Below are positions 17,362 through 26,023 of a stretch of 56,442 bases of DNA, piece by piece; position 1 is the stretch's first letter, and the number at the start of each line of letters is the position of its first letter. Both the position numbers and the translations under genes were made by a program. The DNA is from Bryobacter sp. CoA8 C33 (GTDB lineage: Bacteria > Acidobacteriota > Terriglobia > Bryobacterales > Bryobacteraceae): assembly GCA_019931185.1 (NCBI GenBank), contig JAINDK010000095.1:1-56442 (forward strand). The letters are read 5' to 3'. Under the pieces are notes generated by a model. It saw only the letters and a list, made by a program, of their open reading frames with translations. It did not search any database and had not been told where the DNA came from.

Positions 17362-19184
17362 AACGCGTTCTCCGCCTCGGCCTTCACTACTGGCCCTCGC
17401 TTCTGCTCAGCGTGTTCTTCATGGCCTTGGTCGGGCTTTGCCAGGCGTGCATGGCCCTTCTCATCAAACCCCTGCTTGACCGTGTCCTGGCCCCGGCCGG
17501 CGCCGACCCCCATATCGCCCTCATCGAGATCCCCATCCTGGCCTGGCGCATTTCCCTCGATCAATTTCTGCCCCACCAAGCACAGAACATTTGGGCTCTC
17601 GTCGGCGGCGGCATCCTCGCCGTCTTCGCCCTCAAGGGCATCTGCGATTATCTCGGCAATTATCTGGTCAACTACGTCGGCCTGCACGCCATCACCGATC
17701 TCCGCCAGCGCGTCTTCGATCATGTCCTCCGCCAGGACACCAGCTTCTTTGAGGCTCACTCCACCGGCCGCCTGATGTCCTCCGTGATGAACGACATCGA
17801 AAAGATCCAGGTCGCCGTCTCCCACATGCTCGCCGACTGGCTGCGGCAAACCTTCTCGGCCATCGGCCTCATGGCCGTCCTCCTCCAGCAGGATTGGAAG
17901 CTCGCGCTCTTCTCTCTCACTGTCCTGCCCTTCGTCATGATCCCCACCGCCCGCCTCGGCCGCCGCATCCGCCGCTCCACCCGCACCGCGCAGGACGACG
18001 CAGCCCAGGTCAACCATATCCTCCAGGAGGCCATCACCGGGCAGGTCCTTGTGCGCTCCTTCAACGCCGAAGCCGTCGAATCCGCCCGCTTTCAGGCCGC
18101 CGCCGATCTCCTGCGCAAATCCAACCTCCGCTATGTCGCCCAGCAGGCCCTGCCCTCTCCCGTCATTGAATTCCTGGGCGCCTGCACCATCGTGGGCCTC
18201 ATCGGTTATGCCCGCACTCAGATCCAGGCCGGTCAAATGACCGCCGGTGAGTTCACCAGCTTCGTAATCGCCCTGCTCATGCTCTATGAGCCGGTGAAGC
18301 GCCTCACCGGCATCCACAACATCTTCCAGCAGGCCACCGGCTCGGCCCAGCGTGTCTTCGAATATCTCGATCTCTCCCCCCGCGTCGCCGATGCTCCAAC
18401 GGCCCGGCCCTTGTCTGGGTTCTCCCGCGAGATCCGCTTCGAGGACGTCAGTTTCCGCTATCCCAATTCCCCCGCTGGCCAGCCCGACGTTCTGCAACAT
18501 CTCGATTTCACGGTGCATGCCGGCGAGGTCATTGCCCTCGTGGGCCCCAGCGGCGCGGGCAAGTCCACCATCGCCAGCCTTCTGCCGCGGCTCTATGACC
18601 CAACCGGCGGCCGCATCGTCATCGATGGCCATGACCTCCGCCGACTCACCCTCCACAGCCTGCGCGCACAGATCTCCACCGTCGCTCAGGATACCTTTCT
18701 GTTCGACGACACCGTGGCGAATAACATCCGCTACGGCCGTCCCTCCGCCACCGGTGCGGAAGTCGAAGCCGCCGCCCGCATGGCCCTCGCCGACGAATTC
18801 ATCGACCGCCTCCCGGGCGCCTACCAGGCGCGCATCGGCGAGCGCGGCCAAAAGCTTTCCGGCGGACAACGCCAGCGCCTCGCCATCGCCCGCGCCATCC
18901 TGCGCAATGCCCCCATCTTGATCCTCGATGAGGCCACCAGCCACCTCGACGCTGAATCCGAAGTCCTCGTTCAACAGGCTCTCTCGAACCTCATGACCCA
19001 GCGCACCGTCATCGTCATCGCCCACCGCCTGTCCACGATCCGCCACGCCACCCGCATCCTCGTGCTCGATCGCGGCCGCGCCGTCGAATCCGGCGCCCAC
19101 GACGAATTACTCGCCCAGGGTGGCCTTTATGCGCGGCTTCATGAGCTGCAGTTTCAGGAATCCGCTACACTCGATAACTCATGA
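17358..19184 (+). CDS. msbA: MsbA-type ABC exporter (lipid A flippase family)
   Basis: This 608-residue half-transporter has an N-terminal six-helix membrane domain, starting LHYWPSLLLSVFFMALVGL, and a C-terminal ATPase. The ATPase has Walker A GPSGAGKST, Q-loop VAQDTFLFDDT, signature LSGGQRQR, Walker B ILILDEATS and H-loop IVIAHRLST. Homodimers flip lipid-linked substrates such as lipid A. The ATG at 17358 overlaps the GT9 stop; a longer open frame back to 17250 lies within GT9 and is not needed. LPS genes on both sides support lipid A or core export over drug export. Confidence 0.9.
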   Translation: MKRVLRLGLHYWPSLLLSVFFMALVGLCQACMALLIKPLLDRVLAPAGADPHIALIEIPILAWRISLDQFLPHQAQNIWALVGGGILAVFALKGICDYLGNYLVNYVGLHAITDLRQRVFDHVLRQDTSFFEAHSTGRLMSSVMNDIEKIQVAVSHMLADWLRQTFSAIGLMAVLLQQDWKLALFSLTVLPFVMIPTARLGRRIRRSTRTAQDDAAQVNHILQEAITGQVLVRSFNAEAVESARFQAAADLLRKSNLRYVAQQALPSPVIEFLGACTIVGLIGYARTQIQAGQMTAGEFTSFVIALLMLYEPVKRLTGIHNIFQQATGSAQRVFEYLDLSPRVADAPTARPLSGFSREIRFEDVSFRYPNSPAGQPDVLQHLDFTVHAGEVIALVGPSGAGKSTIASLLPRLYDPTGGRIVIDGHDLRRLTLHSLRAQISTVAQDTFLFDDTVANNIRYGRPSATGAEVEAAARMALADEFIDRLPGAYQARIGERGQKLSGGQRQRLAIARAILRNAPILILDEATSHLDAESEVLVQQALSNLMTQRTVIVIAHRLSTIRHATRILVLDRGRAVESGAHDELLAQGGLYARLHELQFQESATLDNS

Positions 19185-20062
19185 GTATTCGCAGCATGAC
19201 CGGCTATGCCCGCCTCCGGTGTTCCTTGCCCGAGGGGGAATTGACCCTCGCCGTCAAATCCGTCAACCACCGCGCCCTCGATCTCCACTTCCACATGAGC
19301 AGCTTCTTCGATCCGCTCGAAGCTCCCATGCGCAACCTCATCCGCCAGCACTTGCACCGTGGCCACATCGACATCCGCTGCTCGCTCTCCCGCGAAGCGG
19401 CCCAGCAGGGGCTTCAGGTCAATCCCGCTCTTCTTGACGCCTACCAGCAACTCTTCACCCAACACCCCGGTCTCGGCCATCCGAATCTCAATGAGGCGCT
19501 CCGCCTGCCCGGCATGCTCGTCGAAACCCGTGAAGACGAGATCTCCGACACCCTCCAGGACGCGATCCTTTCCACCCTCGCCGCCGTACTGGCTGATCTC
19601 AACCTCCAGCGTGAACGCGAAGGTTCCTCCCTGGCCGCGCAAATGCTCGACTACAACAGCAATATTCATGAACTCGCCCGTCAGGTGCGTGGCTTCCGCG
19701 AGGGCATGCTGCCCTTGCTGCGCCAGCGCATCGAGACGCGCATTGCCGAACTTCTCAACGGCCAGCCCATCGACGCCGCCCGCCTCGCTCAGGAAGCCGC
19801 CTTCCTCGCCGACCGTGGGGATGTCGAAGAAGAAGTCACGCGTCTGCTCACCCACTCTGCCCAACTCGAATCCCTGCTCAAACAGGGTGGCGAAACCGGC
19901 AAGAAGCTTGATTTCCTGCTCCAGGAGATGAATCGCGAAGCTAACACCATCCTGTCGAAGTCAAATAATGCCGGTGATTACGGCCTCCGCGTGACCGATA
20001 TCGGCTTGGCCATCAAGACCGGAATCGAGCGCATTCGCGAACAATCCTTGAACCTGGAGTAG
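19181..20062 (+). CDS. yicC: YicC-family endoribonuclease
   Basis: This 293-residue protein is a full-length YicC homologue: N-terminal MSIRSMTGYARL, the VKSVNHRALDLHFHM segment, and the C-terminal GKKLDFLLQEMNREANTILS and IKTGIERIREQSLNLE endings. YicC proteins are recently recognised metal-dependent endoribonucleases. The start overlaps the MsbA stop by four bases. In many bacteria yicC precedes gmk; here it precedes a nucleoside deaminase, still a nucleotide-linked neighbour. Confidence 0.93.
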   Translation: MSIRSMTGYARLRCSLPEGELTLAVKSVNHRALDLHFHMSSFFDPLEAPMRNLIRQHLHRGHIDIRCSLSREAAQQGLQVNPALLDAYQQLFTQHPGLGHPNLNEALRLPGMLVETREDEISDTLQDAILSTLAAVLADLNLQREREGSSLAAQMLDYNSNIHELARQVRGFREGMLPLLRQRIETRIAELLNGQPIDAARLAQEAAFLADRGDVEEEVTRLLTHSAQLESLLKQGGETGKKLDFLLQEMNREANTILSKSNNAGDYGLRVTDIGLAIKTGIERIREQSLNLE

Positions 20063-20065
20063 CCC

Positions 20066-20536
20066 TTGACTGATAACGCCTCCCGTGAGACTTTCATGAA
20101 GCGCGCCATCGAGCTGGCTGCAAACGTCCCCCAGTTTCCCTTCGGCGCCGTCCTGGTCGACGAGCGGGACGGCCGCATCGTCGCCGAGGGCTGGAACCAG
20201 TCCCGCCTCAACCCGGCCTTTCACGGCGAGATCGATGTCATCAACAATTGCGCACGCCTGCACGCCGGCATCGATTGGTCACAGCTCACGCTCTACACCA
20301 CCGCCGAGCCCTGTCCGATGTGCCAGTCCGCCGTTTCCTGGGCCGGGATTCCGCGCGTCGTCTACGGCACTTCGATCCCTTTCCTTCAATCCCTTGGCTG
20401 GTGGCAGATCGATATCCGCGCCGCCGAGATCATCCGCCGCACCCCCTTCCGCCAATGCGAACTCATCGGCGGCGTTCTCGAGGCGGAATGCAACGCTCTC
20501 TTCACGGCTGCCCGCAAGCTCGCTGAGGCGCGTTAG
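20066..20536 (+). CDS. Cytidine/deoxycytidylate-family nucleoside deaminase
   Basis: This 156-residue zinc deaminase has the HxE motif in NPAFHGEIDVINNC and PCxxC in TTAEPCPMCQSAVSWAGI, which bind zinc and supply the catalytic Glu. Size and FPFGAVLVDERDGRIVAEGWNQ resemble guanine or general nucleoside deaminases more than TadA. The start is TTG at 20066 with GGAG six bases upstream (20056-20059). It is the last gene of the operon that begins near 16276. Substrate (guanine, cytosine, adenosine) cannot be fixed from sequence alone. Confidence 0.88.
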   Translation: MTDNASRETFMKRAIELAANVPQFPFGAVLVDERDGRIVAEGWNQSRLNPAFHGEIDVINNCARLHAGIDWSQLTLYTTAEPCPMCQSAVSWAGIPRVVYGTSIPFLQSLGWWQIDIRAAEIIRRTPFRQCELIGGVLEAECNALFTAARKLAEAR

Positions 20537-20575
20537 CGGCCACACCCTATCGCTTCGCGATAGAATCATCTCGCC

Positions 20576-21709
20576 ATGCTTCGCCGCCATGCTCTCGGTC
20601 TGCTTACCGCTCACGCCGCGGCATCCCCTCTGCTGCGCGCCGCCGGGGACGGCCTCCTCGGTCCGGTCAATGTCCATGAATTCGAGGACATCGCCCGGCG
20701 CAAGCTACACAAACTGGCCTACGACTTCATCGCCGGTGGCGTCGAAGACGAACGCACCCTTCAGGCCAACCGCGAAGCCTATGGCCACTGGGACCTCGTT
20801 CCCCGTGTCATGGTCGATGTCACCAACATCGATACCTCTGTTGAACTCTTCGGTAGCCGCCTGCCCAGCCCGATCCTGATCGCCCCCACTGGTGGCAAGG
20901 AACTTGTACTTCCCGGCGCCGACGAAATCGTTGCCAAAGCCGCCCTCAAGACAAACACGCTCTTTTGCTCAGCGACCGGCGCAAAAAAACTGCTCGATGA
21001 CGGCGAGCCGCTGCACTGGTGGATCAATGGAATCGGCCAGCCATCGCGCGAACAAGCCGCCAGCTTCGCCCGCCGCACCGAAGACTCCGGCGGCAAGGCC
21101 ATCGTACTGACCGTCGATAATCCTTACCAATCCAATCGCGACCGCAATAATCGCAACCGCTTCGATTACGGCATGATGTCCCGCGGCGTACCCCAGCCCG
21201 GAGAAGAGCGCAAACCCGTCAATCCCGCGACCCCCGCCATGTGGAAGCCCCACACTCCCAACCTCACCTGGGATTACATCGACTGGGTCCGCGGCTCCAG
21301 CAAGCTTCCCGTGATCCTCAAAGGCATTCTCGCGCCCGAAGATGCCGCCCTCGCCGTGGCCCGCGGCGCCTCTGGCATCGTCGTCTCCAACCACGGCGGC
21401 CGCCAGCTCGATGGCGTCATTGGTACGCTCGATGCCCTCCCCGATGTGGTCGATGCCGCCGCTGGAAAGATTCCTGTCCTGATGGACGGCGGGATCCGCC
21501 GCGGCAGCGACATCCTCAAGGCGCTGGCCCTCGGCGCCAAAGCCGTGCTCGTTGGCCGGCCCCCTCTTTGGGGCCTCGCCGCATTTGGCCAGCCCGGCGT
21601 CGAACGCGTGCTCTGGATGCTCTCCGCCGAACTCAAGCTCTCGCTGGGCCTGGCCGGGCAGACCAGCCTTGCCACCCTCAACCGGCGCCTCGTGCGCAAA
21701 CGCGCATGA
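20576..21709 (+). CDS. Exported FMN-dependent 2-hydroxyacid dehydrogenase homologue, atypical active site
   Basis: This 377-residue TIM barrel belongs to the lactate oxidase / glycolate oxidase family. FMN-site and catalytic residues are kept: Lys249 (LPVILKG), His273 and Arg276 in SNHGGRQLDG, and MDGGIRRGSDILKALALGA for the phosphate. Against glycolate oxidase, the substrate tyrosines appear replaced: the YDYY segment reads YDFI (Phe51) and the FFQLY strand reads WWING (Gly152). An N-terminal leader with twin arginines (MLRRHALGLLTAHAAA) suggests Tat export. The stop overlaps the cytochrome start, so electrons may pass to that hexaheme protein. It is most likely a dehydrogenase for an unusual hydroxyacid. 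Confidence 0.87.
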   Translation: MLRRHALGLLTAHAAASPLLRAAGDGLLGPVNVHEFEDIARRKLHKLAYDFIAGGVEDERTLQANREAYGHWDLVPRVMVDVTNIDTSVELFGSRLPSPILIAPTGGKELVLPGADEIVAKAALKTNTLFCSATGAKKLLDDGEPLHWWINGIGQPSREQAASFARRTEDSGGKAIVLTVDNPYQSNRDRNNRNRFDYGMMSRGVPQPGEERKPVNPATPAMWKPHTPNLTWDYIDWVRGSSKLPVILKGILAPEDAALAVARGASGIVVSNHGGRQLDGVIGTLDALPDVVDAAAGKIPVLMDGGIRRGSDILKALALGAKAVLVGRPPLWGLAAFGQPGVERVLWMLSAELKLSLGLAGQTSLATLNRRLVRKRA

Positions 21710-22179
21710 GCCTGCTCCTCCTGCTTCTGCTCACCCAGCAGACCCCTGTCCACACTCTCTGTCAGCAGTGCCACACCGAAGCCGCCGCCGGCGTCGAATC
21801 CCATCCCCACTTCGCCAAGTCCGTCTCCTGCGACGCCTGCCATGGTGCCAGTGAAAAGCACCGTGCCGCTTCCGGTCATGTTGCCCCCGATCGCGTCGCC
21901 GTGCGCGAACAGGTGCCGCCCCTTTGCGGCGCCTGTCACCCCACACAGCGCAAAGCCTATGATAGCTCCCCGCACGCCGCCGCCCTCCGGGCTGGATCGA
22001 AGCCTGTCCACTGTGCCTCCTGCCACGGCAACCACGCACCGCGCCCCACCCGCGCCATCGAGTCTTCCTGTCAGAAATGCCACAACGCCTTGCCCGCCGC
22101 TTGCGCGGCCAACTCGCCGCGCGTGGCGAAAGTCCGCTGTGCCGGCTGCCACAATCCACATAGTTTGAGTCGCAACTAA
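21706..22179 (+). CDS. Small hexaheme c-type cytochrome
   Basis: This 157-residue exported protein has a short hydrophobic leader (MSLLLLLLL) and six CxxCH heme sites: Cys19, 42, 74, 103, 122 and 145. Heme density is about one per 25 residues, as in small periplasmic electron shuttles, and extra histidines (His33, His35, His58, His90, His110) could be distal ligands. The ATG at 21706 overlaps the previous stop (ATGA); the open frame further upstream to 21241 is inside the flavoenzyme gene. It abuts the FAD oxidoreductase gene, so the three form a redox cassette. Confidence 0.9.
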   Translation: MSLLLLLLLTQQTPVHTLCQQCHTEAAAGVESHPHFAKSVSCDACHGASEKHRAASGHVAPDRVAVREQVPPLCGACHPTQRKAYDSSPHAAALRAGSKPVHCASCHGNHAPRPTRAIESSCQKCHNALPAACAANSPRVAKVRCAGCHNPHSLSRN

Positions 22180-23829
22180 ATGATCACTACCCTTCTCCTC
22201 CTTACACTCGCTCAGCAACACAACTTCGATCTCGTCGTATACGGCGGTACAGCCGGCGGTGTGACCACCGCCGTCTCCGCGGCCCGCCATGGCCTCAAGG
22301 TCGCCCTGCTCGAGCCACGCGATCATATCGGCGGCATGGTCTCCGGCGGTCTGTCCGGCACCGACACCGGCCGCCGCGAAGTCATCGGCGGAATGGCCCT
22401 TGAGTTCTACTTCCGCGCCGGCATCAAATACAACCTCAACCGCCACCTCCAGGAACTCGCCTGGATGCCCGAGCCCAAGGTCGCTGAAGCCATCTTCCGC
22501 GAGATGCTGCGCGAGGCCGGCGTCATCCTCCTCGAGCGCCATCGCCTGCGCCAACCGGACGGCGTTGTCCGCCAAGGTGGCCGCATCGCCAGCCTCTCCA
22601 CGGAGAACGGCGCCACCTTCTCGGCCCGCTACTTTGCCGACACCTCTTATGAGGGCGACCTCATGGCGCAGGCCAAAGTTTCCTATACCTATGGCCGCGA
22701 GGGCATTGCTCAGTACAACGAGTCGCTCGCCGGCATCCGGGCCGTTACCGAACAGCACCAGTTCGCAGTCGACATCCCCGCGCGCGATTCCTCCGGCAAG
22801 CTTTACCCGGAAGTCTCCGGCGCTCCCCGCGGCACACCCGGCGAGGGCGACAAACGCATCCAGGCTTACAACTTCCGCGTCATCGCCACCAATGTTGCGG
22901 AAAACCGCATCCCCTGGCCACGCCCCGCCAACTACGACCCCGCGCGCTACGAAATCCTGGCCCGCTATCTCAACGCCATGACCCCGTATCTCGGCCGCCC
23001 CCTCACCTTCAATGAAGTCAATCTCCTCCGTGTCATCCCCAACGGCAAGGTCGACATCAATAACCGCAATGGCTTCTCCTCCGACTACATCGGCAAGAAC
23101 TACGACTATCCCGAAGGCTCCTACGCCGTGCGCGAGCGCATCTGGAAAGAACACGAAGACTACCAGAAAGGGCTTTATTTCTTCCTCGCCAACGACCCTC
23201 GTGTCCCACCCTCCCTACAGGAAGAAGCACGTTCCTATGGTCTCGCCCGTGACGAGTACACCGACACCGGCCATTGGCCTCATCAGCTCTATGTCCGCGA
23301 AGCCCGCCGCATGGTCGGCGATTTCGTCGCCTCGCAGAAGGATCTTCAGACCGATCGCTCTAAACCCGACGTCATCGGCATGGGCAGCTACAACTCCGAC
23401 TCACACAACGTCCAGCGCTTCGTCAACAGCCGCGGCTTTGTCGAAAACGAAGGCGACGTTCAGGTCCCCGTACAGCCTTACCAGATTCCCTATCGCGTGC
23501 TCACACCCAAGGCTTCCGAGGTGGACAATCTCCTGGTCCCCGTCTGCTTCTCTTCGAGTCACATTGCCTACTCCTCCATGCGCATGGAGCCTCAGTACAT
23601 GATTCTTGGCCATGCGGCGGGCGTCGCCGCGGCGCTGGCCGCCCGCGCCTCGAGCCCCGTGCAAAAGGTCGATGTGCCGGCTCTCCAGCGCATCCTGCGC
23701 GAAGAAGGCGCCGTGTTTGAGTATTCGCCCGATGACTATCAGCGCGCGCTCACGGCGATTCGCCGCCGCTTCGCCGCCCCGCCCCGCACCGGTCCCAGCC
23801 CGTGGGGGCGTCCCGCGAAAAAGGATTAG
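22180..23829 (+). CDS. Exported FAD-dependent oxidoreductase (FAD_oxidored family)
   Basis: This 549-residue protein has a short hydrophobic leader (MITTLLLLTLAQQ) and then a dinucleotide-binding fold, FDLVVYGGTAGGVTTAVSAA, with an acidic residue at the end of strand 2 (VALLEPRDHIGGM). It resembles the large FAD_oxidored (PF12831) group common in Acidobacteria, Planctomycetes and Bacteroidetes, whose reactions are mostly unknown. The gene begins directly after the hexaheme cytochrome and ends convergently over the qhpE stop by four bases. It is a possible, weak candidate for the flavin step missing from the adjacent amine dehydrogenase operon. Confidence 0.85.
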   Translation: MITTLLLLTLAQQHNFDLVVYGGTAGGVTTAVSAARHGLKVALLEPRDHIGGMVSGGLSGTDTGRREVIGGMALEFYFRAGIKYNLNRHLQELAWMPEPKVAEAIFREMLREAGVILLERHRLRQPDGVVRQGGRIASLSTENGATFSARYFADTSYEGDLMAQAKVSYTYGREGIAQYNESLAGIRAVTEQHQFAVDIPARDSSGKLYPEVSGAPRGTPGEGDKRIQAYNFRVIATNVAENRIPWPRPANYDPARYEILARYLNAMTPYLGRPLTFNEVNLLRVIPNGKVDINNRNGFSSDYIGKNYDYPEGSYAVRERIWKEHEDYQKGLYFFLANDPRVPPSLQEEARSYGLARDEYTDTGHWPHQLYVREARRMVGDFVASQKDLQTDRSKPDVIGMGSYNSDSHNVQRFVNSRGFVENEGDVQVPVQPYQIPYRVLTPKASEVDNLLVPVCFSSSHIAYSSMRMEPQYMILGHAAGVAAALAARASSPVQKVDVPALQRILREEGAVFEYSPDDYQRALTAIRRRFAAPPRTGPSPWGRPAKKD

Positions 23830-24398
23830 CGCGCCGGCGGCCAACCCCGCGCCGCGATCAGGCCGCTTACATTCGCCACCGCGAAGCTCACCCCACTCAA
23901 GTTCCGCTCCCGCGGCACTCCGGGGATCTCCCGCGGATAAGGGCTCGCATACACTTCCCATTCTCCGTTCCAGCGCCACTGATCCCGCTCGAGGCTCGCG
24001 TCGGACTCAACTCCCACCACGCCTTCGATCTGCCCTGGATAGCGCCCCGCCGCGCTCACCCATACCCCACCCCGCTTCACCCACTCGGCAAACCGCCCGG
24101 CATGTTCCGGGTTCCCGGTTCCCAGGCTCAGATTGATCACATCGACTCCTTGCTCGAGGGCCCATTCGACCCCCCGCAACACAATGTCGATATTCGTCCG
24201 CAGCCCCCCCCGGAAGATCTTCACAACATAGAGCTGAGCTCCCGGCGCATGGCTGCGTATCGCCCCCGCCACCGCCGTGCCATGCCCCGTGCGATCCACC
24301 CAGTCTTCTGTCGATCCTGTCGCGTCAAAGCCCGCCGCAATCGCCCCCACATGAGGATGCTCCGCGTGCACGCCGCTATCGAGGATCGCGATCTTCAT
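23826..24398 (-). CDS. qhpE: QhpE-like subtilisin-family protease (leader peptidase of QHNDH gamma)
   Basis: This compact 190-residue S8 protease has the catalytic triad Asp7 (MKIAILDSGV), His39 (TGHGTAVAGAI) and Ser171 (LSGVSFAVANVSG). It has no signal peptide and no propeptide, as expected for the cytoplasmic QhpE that removes the leader of the crosslinked gamma subunit. The usual oxyanion Asn in the S-A-x-G-N motif appears as Arg119 (WVSAAGRYPG). It is the last gene of the qhp operon; its start overlaps the exporter stop by four bases. Function is assigned from family plus the complete operon context. Confidence 0.85.
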   Translation of the reverse strand: MKIAILDSGVHAEHPHVGAIAAGFDATGSTEDWVDRTGHGTAVAGAIRSHAPGAQLYVVKIFRGGLRTNIDIVLRGVEWALEQGVDVINLSLGTGNPEHAGRFAEWVKRGGVWVSAAGRYPGQIEGVVGVESDASLERDQWRWNGEWEVYASPYPREIPGVPRERNLSGVSFAVANVSGLIAARGWPPAR

Positions 24399-26023
24399 AC
24401 CAGCTCGAGCACCGTATCGGCCAGTTCCCGCAGCCGCGGCCGGTGCGTGATCAGAATCAGCGTCGCCTCCGGCAGCGCCCGGCGAATCCCGCTCGTCACC
24501 AGCGTTTCGCTAGCCTCATCGAGCGCCGCCGTCGGCTCGTCCAGCACCAGCACCCGCGGCCGGCGCAACAGCGCCCGCGCGATCGCCAGCCGCTGCCGCT
24601 GCCCCGCGCTCAGCGCCAGGCCCCGCTCGCCCACTTTCTCCCGCAGATCTCCGAACACCCCCTTCAAGCCCACCGCCTCGAGCGCCTGCCACATCTGCTC
24701 CTCCGTCGCCGCCTCATCCCCGTAGCGCAGGTTCTCGGCCACGCTTGCCGGAAACAGCCACGGCGTCTGCTCCACCACGCAAACATGCCGCCGCAGGTCC
24801 GCCAGCCGCCACTCACGCAAGTCCACTCCATCCAGCCGCACGCTTCCCTCCGCCGGATCATAGAAGCGCAACAGCAAATCTCCTAACGTACTCTTGCCGC
24901 GCCCGCTCGGCCCCATCACCAGCCCCGTCCGTCCCGCCTCCACGCGCCAGCTCACTTCCCGCAACACCGGCCGGCCTTCGCTATAACCAAACCGCACCCG
25001 CTCGATCTCCACTTCCCCCCTCACCACCGCGGGGCCGCGCGCCACCGCCGGCTCCCTCACCTCGGGCGCGATCGCAAACAGTGCCTCGACACGCTCGAGC
25101 GACACCTGCGCCGTCACCAGATTCGTGTACAGGCCCATCAATGCCTGCACCGGCGGCAACAACCGCATGTGGTACGCCAGAAAGGCCATTAGCGTACCGA
25201 TCGTCATCGTGCCCGCGATCACCGCCGAGCCTCCCACCCAGAACACCACCGCTGTCGATAACGCGATCACCATGCCCGGCATACCGCTGCCCAGATAGGA
25301 CATCCATTGCATCCGCAACAACGCCCCCAGATAACCCTCATTCTGGCGGTCAAATTCCTCGCCCTCCCGCGCCCCGCGCCCATATGCCATCACCACCCGG
25401 TGTCCCAACAGCGTGTTCAACAGAAAACTGCCAATCTCCGCCGACCGCTCCCGCAACTCCCGTACCCGCTCCACCAGCATCCGCCGGAACCACCAGGCCA
25501 TCGCCACCGCTACCGGCAACGATGCCACCGCCACGGCAAACAACCCAAAGTCCATGCGCACCAGAATCACCACACTCCCCACCAGAAATCCCACATTGCC
25601 CAATATGCTCAAAAGCCCATCGGCCACCACCCGCTGGATCTCGCTGATGTCGTTGTTCAGCCGCGACAGCACATCGCCCGTCTTCCACTCCGCGTGAAAC
25701 CGCGGTGAAAGCGCGTGCAGATGCCGCAACAAGTCGCGCCGCATCGCGAACAGCACCCGGGCTGAGATTTTCGTGTAGCAATAACCCGCCGCCACATTCA
25801 GCGCAAACGCCACCACGCTCACTGCCACCATCAAGCCCGCCACCAGCGCCAGTGCCTGCCGGTTCTTTTGCATCAGCGCATCATCCACTAGCAGCTTCGT
25901 CAGGTACGGCTGCACCAGGCTCAGCGCCGTCGAGGCAATACTGATCGCCGTCACAAAGAGAAGCCCCGCCAGATGCGGGGCAAGATACGGCAAACAAAAA
26001 CGGTATCGTCCGAGCGGCGGCAT
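24395..26023 (-). CDS. qhpF: QhpF-like ABC exporter (gamma-subunit export)
   Basis: This 542-residue ABC half-transporter has an N-terminal membrane domain, starting around FCLPYLAPHLAGLLFVTAI, with a tight-turn region to about residue 310. The ATPase follows: Walker A MGPSGRGKSTLG, Q-loop VVEQTPWLFP, signature LSAGQRQR, Walker B VLVLDEPTAALD and H-loop ILITHRP. In QHNDH systems QhpF exports the processed gamma peptide to the periplasm. It overlaps qhpB upstream by one base (TGATG) and qhpE downstream by four, giving strict translational coupling. Confidence 0.85.
   Translation of the reverse strand: MPPLGRYRFCLPYLAPHLAGLLFVTAISIASTALSLVQPYLTKLLVDDALMQKNRQALALVAGLMVAVSVVAFALNVAAGYCYTKISARVLFAMRRDLLRHLHALSPRFHAEWKTGDVLSRLNNDISEIQRVVADGLLSILGNVGFLVGSVVILVRMDFGLFAVAVASLPVAVAMAWWFRRMLVERVRELRERSAEIGSFLLNTLLGHRVVMAYGRGAREGEEFDRQNEGYLGALLRMQWMSYLGSGMPGMVIALSTAVVFWVGGSAVIAGTMTIGTLMAFLAYHMRLLPPVQALMGLYTNLVTAQVSLERVEALFAIAPEVREPAVARGPAVVRGEVEIERVRFGYSEGRPVLREVSWRVEAGRTGLVMGPSGRGKSTLGDLLLRFYDPAEGSVRLDGVDLREWRLADLRRHVCVVEQTPWLFPASVAENLRYGDEAATEEQMWQALEAVGLKGVFGDLREKVGERGLALSAGQRQRLAIARALLRRPRVLVLDEPTAALDEASETLVTSGIRRALPEATLILITHRPRLRELADTVLELV

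Noticed and set aside
17226-19100. A 624-codon open frame on the minus strand opposite the MsbA gene.
   Set aside because: It mirrors a well-supported ABC exporter, has Gly/Asp/Glu-rich low-complexity translation typical of antisense frames in high-GC DNA, and has no family motif.
21274-23154. A 626-codon minus-strand frame across the flavoenzyme, cytochrome and FAD genes.
   Set aside because: Composition is antisense-like and it crosses three genes with clear motifs on the plus strand.
22180-23829. Naming the FAD oxidoreductase as QhpG.
   Set aside because: It is on the opposite strand, has an export leader, and belongs to a different flavoprotein family; kept only as a weak candidate.
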